DNA from: Cutaneotrichosporon cavernicola
Taxonomy: Eukaryota > Basidiomycota > Tremellomycetes > Trichosporonales > Trichosporonaceae
Length of the DNA stretch: 64,000 nt
Assembly (NCBI RefSeq): GCF_030864355.1
Contig: NC_083393.1
Coordinates: 2,418,001 to 2,482,000 of the forward strand
Direction of reading: 5' to 3'
The notes under the pieces are model-generated. The model worked only from the letters and a program-made list of their open reading frames with translations, ran no database searches and was not told where the DNA came from. Each line of letters begins with the position of its first letter. The stretch's first letter is position 1. Positions 61,449 through 64,000 of this stretch are shown here, piece by piece. Made by a program: the position numbers and the translations under genes.

Positions 61449-64000
61449 CTAATGGAAGAGCTTCTTCTTCGGCTTCTCCTCCTGCACGACCTTGATGTGC
61501 TGGTGGTTGACGGGCTTGCCAGGGTGGTGAGAGCAGCACTCGATGCTCTGGATCCAGTGGTCACCCTCGTCGTCGTCCTCGTCCACGCCCGTCAGCTCTG
61601 CTGGCGGCCGCGACAGGCTGCCGCCACACTCGGCGCGGCCACAAGGGCACATCTGGTCGTCCTGACCCTCGCCAAACATTAGGTCTCCGAGCGTGCAGCG
61701 GATCGAAGGCTCTACAGCGAGCATCCGCATGATGGCCGAGCGACTCTCGCGTGGGAGTAGGCGGAAGATGCTCTCGGCACCGCCCGTAGTGTACGTTCTC
61801 GTCGAGCTGATGCTCGCGGCGCGCTCGCGTCTCCTCTGCTGCTCCTGCCGCACCTCTTTTGGCGCGCTGGGCGCACCCAGCGTCACGGAGCGGTCGCGTC
61901 CACCACCCACGCGTGCCTTTGTCTTCGCCTCCAACGCGTCATCCGGAAACACAGCCTGTTGGGGAAGCGTCTGCTGCCTAGCAGGCATCTGGCGGCCGAA
62001 CGGCCCTGCCGCGATAGCAGGCAATGAGGCAGTCGAGTCGTGCCGGCGTGGGAAGTACTTGTCCGAGGCGTCCTGCACGGGACTTTCAGTGATGTGTAGG
62101 CGGTCAACGCGCGGCGTCTGCGCATCGCCGCTCGAGTCGGAACCCGCCGTCTCCTGCGTGCCGCTGCGGCCAGGGACAACCGTACTTGCGGTAGTCGTCC
62201 GGTCAACAAAGGGGAGGGTCGACGAGCCGTCCGCCTTGAGCGTCTCGTGACCAGTTCCACGCTGGTGCGGGCCGTCCAGACCGTTAACCACAGAGGGAGC
62301 GGGTGTCTTGACCACCGGCTTCTTGCAGAGATCCGGGTGGGTGTTGACGTAGAGCTTGAAGCTCATGTCCGTCTTGTAGTCGGGAATCTTCCATGGGAAG
62401 CGGCGCAGGATCATGCACATGAATATGATGGCAACCGACCACACGTCGGTAAGGCGTGGGTCGTATGTCTCCTTTGTGAGAACCTCAGGCGCAAGGTACG
62501 GGTCCGAACCGACAACGCCAGTGGCGGGAATCTGGTGCTTCCCGGGGTAATGGAAGACGGTTGCTGTGCCAAAGTCGATAAGCTTGACAATGTTGCCACT
62601 GGTCATGACACAGTTGTCGAGCTTGAGGTCACGGTGCGCGAGACCCATACTGTGGAGGTAGTTGACGCCGTCGATGATCTGGCGGAATACACAGTAGATC
62701 TCGGGCCGGTTCATCTTGCCCGACATGACGACAGAGAACAGATCGTATGGTGCGTACTCCATGATCTGCCAGTCAGCTACTGCCTGTCCTGGTAACAACT
62801 CACCTCGTAGTAACGACCATGGTCACAGACAATGTCGACCGTCTCGATGACGTTGATGTGGTGGAGCGTGACGCCGACGCAGAACTCGGCAGTGACCTTG
62901 CGCAGATACTCCTTCTCAGCTTCACCCTGCCTCCGTGGCCTGAACTCCTTGACAGCGTAGGTCGTGCCGCCTTTGCGCGAGTCCGACTTGATGAGGCGAA
63001 CCGTGCCGCCTGCGCCCGAACCGAGGACGCGGCCCCACTTGCCGTACATCTTGGTGAGGTGAGCGTGTGTGGCCTCAATAGAAGATGGGTGCGTGAGGGC
63101 GATGACGGGGTCGGGTACGCCAGGATAGTCGTTAAGGTTCTTGGGCGTGGCGTGGCCTGGGACCCTTGATGGCGTGTGAGCCCCAGACGGAAGGTGGTGG
63201 TCGTCGTGCAAGTGGGGCTTGTCCAGCATTAAGAGAGTCGAGGTGCGGCTCGGCGCCCTTGACGAAGGGCGCGACGACGCTTCCCGCTCCTTCTCGGCGC
63301 GCTCCCGCTCCTTCTTCTGCTTCTTCTTGTCCGATTGTCCGAAGAACGAGGCCAGCGACGAGTACGACTTCTCACCATCCTTGTCGCGGTTGTGGTGACG
63401 CATGAAGCCGACCAGGTGTGACGAGTGGTGGCCGTAGGAATCCTTGTCCGCCTTGTCACCAGTGGGCTTGCGGTTCTCAGGGGTGCCCTCGCTTGGGGCA
63501 GGGGTAGTCGAACCGCTTCCGCCAGATGTGAAGAAGTTACTGCCGCGGAGCTGGGCGCCAGGAGTGGCCGCGCCCGACGGAGAAATGGGAGTTGCAGATC
63601 CAGGCGACTGCTCCCCTGTTGTGTGCGCACCACCGAGGTGCGCGCGTTCCTTGTCGGGGTTACCAATGTGGTGGTTGAGGAACCGACGAAGGTCGTGCAG
63701 CGGACCAGTATGGTTCTTGGCCTGACGCGGCACGTCACGGGTCGTGGGGGACGAGGGACTCGATGCACCGCTAGTTGCGTAATTACGGTGTTGCTGCGAT
63801 GGAACCCCACCAGCGGCATTGGACTCCCTCCCCGTAGAGGCTATCGGGCCGGTGCCGGTGGCTGTGCGGACTGCCGTCGCGGCAGCTGTGATCGGCAGGC
63901 CAATGGTTGACGGAGCCCTCGAGGGCTGCTCAGAGTCGCACAGCGGTGGCTGAGGTGCAGGGGGGTTCCTCTGTGAAGGGTCAGCGATGCGGTCCGAGCG
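61449..64000 (-). CDS. Ser/Thr protein kinase, HAL/SAT4-HRK1 type (5' partial)
   Basis: Exons 62804-64000 (continuing beyond the window) and 61449-62765, with a 38-nt intron; 837 residues visible. The N-terminal half is a long Ser/Pro/His-rich regulatory region with a charged [16 protein letters not shown] stretch. The kinase domain starts at about residue 310: [11 protein letters not shown] (P-loop), [10 protein letters not shown] (VAIK Lys), [13 protein letters not shown] (catalytic loop), [11 protein letters not shown] (DFG), YLAPEVL (APE). HAL-type kinases (Sat4/Hal4, Hal5, Hrk1, Npr1, Ptk2) stabilise or activate plasma-membrane transporters. An insertion of about 190 residues separates the [13 protein letters not shown] helix from the final [23 protein letters not shown] lobe. 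The start codon is outside the window. Confidence 0.92.

Noticed and set aside
1..64000. tRNA, rRNA, snoRNA, transposon or viral remnants
   Set aside because: I looked for B-box-like GGTTCGA patterns, transposase or reverse-transcriptase motifs, and terminal repeats by eye and found none convincing; tRNAscan-SE, Infernal and RepeatMasker runs would settle this.

Overview
The window is nuclear DNA of a basidiomycete yeast or yeast-like fungus. It is GC-rich and gene-dense, with small genes, many short introns (commonly 29-115 nt, CTAAC/CTGAC-like branch sites, YAG acceptors) and pyrimidine-rich leaders. The gene set fits Tremellomycetes, and Trichosporonales (Trichosporon / Cutaneotrichosporon / Apiotrichum / Vanrija type) is my best guess. 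That placement is inferred from gene style, not from a search. I found no rRNA or tRNA gene, no transposon with coding capacity and no CRISPR. All exon joins were worked out by hand from reading frame, phase, splice signals and family motifs.

Layout. 0-10 kb: a 2-oxoglutarate dioxygenase cut by the left edge (probably xanthine dioxygenase), a 12-bp minisatellite, an SFH5-like CRAL-TRIO lipid-transfer protein, an orphan gene, then a minus-strand run of 3-hydroxyacyl-CoA dehydratase (PHS1), a fructosamine-kinase-family gene and the mitochondrial ATP synthase gamma subunit. 10-22 kb: eIF2-beta with a start codon split by an intron, a hexose-type sugar transporter, a sparse 3-kb stretch with two tiny intron-containing genes encoding CxxC peptides, a DJ-1/Hsp31-type protein divergent from a metallo-beta-lactamase-fold hydrolase, and an amino-acid permease. 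22-31 kb: a 4CL-like acyl-CoA ligase with a PTS1-like end, an arginase-family hydrolase, a GH20 hexosaminidase, an RWD-RBR ubiquitin ligase needing a non-canonical GT-TG intron, and a Dal5-like transporter. 31-40 kb: an M20 carbamoyl-amide hydrolase (beta-ureidopropionase-like) divergent from the Dal5-like transporter, a Zn2Cys6 regulator, a Gfo/Idh/MocA oxidoreductase and a carnosine-N-methyltransferase-like protein with a histidine-rich insert. 40-64 kb: the polyglutamine SWI/SNF subunit SNF5, the mRNA-export helicase SUB2, a DUF488 protein, an ArfGAP, succinyl-CoA ligase beta, a membrane-anchored SGNH-type protein and a HAL-type protein kinase cut by the right edge.

Functional links. Most genes are housekeeping and unrelated to their neighbours. 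Possible modules are the Dal5-like transporter, M20 hydrolase and Zn2Cys6 trio at 29.6-36.9 kb (ureide or N-carbamoyl compound use), with arginase-family and GH20 genes nearby also releasing nitrogen, and the divergent DJ-1/MBL pair at 17-19.7 kb (reactive-carbonyl or lactone chemistry). The most unusual signals are about RNA processing: introns of 29-38 nt, the GT-TG intron, the split AUG, a 12-nt microexon and a 723-nt intron in SUB2. The two tiny CxxC genes are the best candidates for something undescribed.
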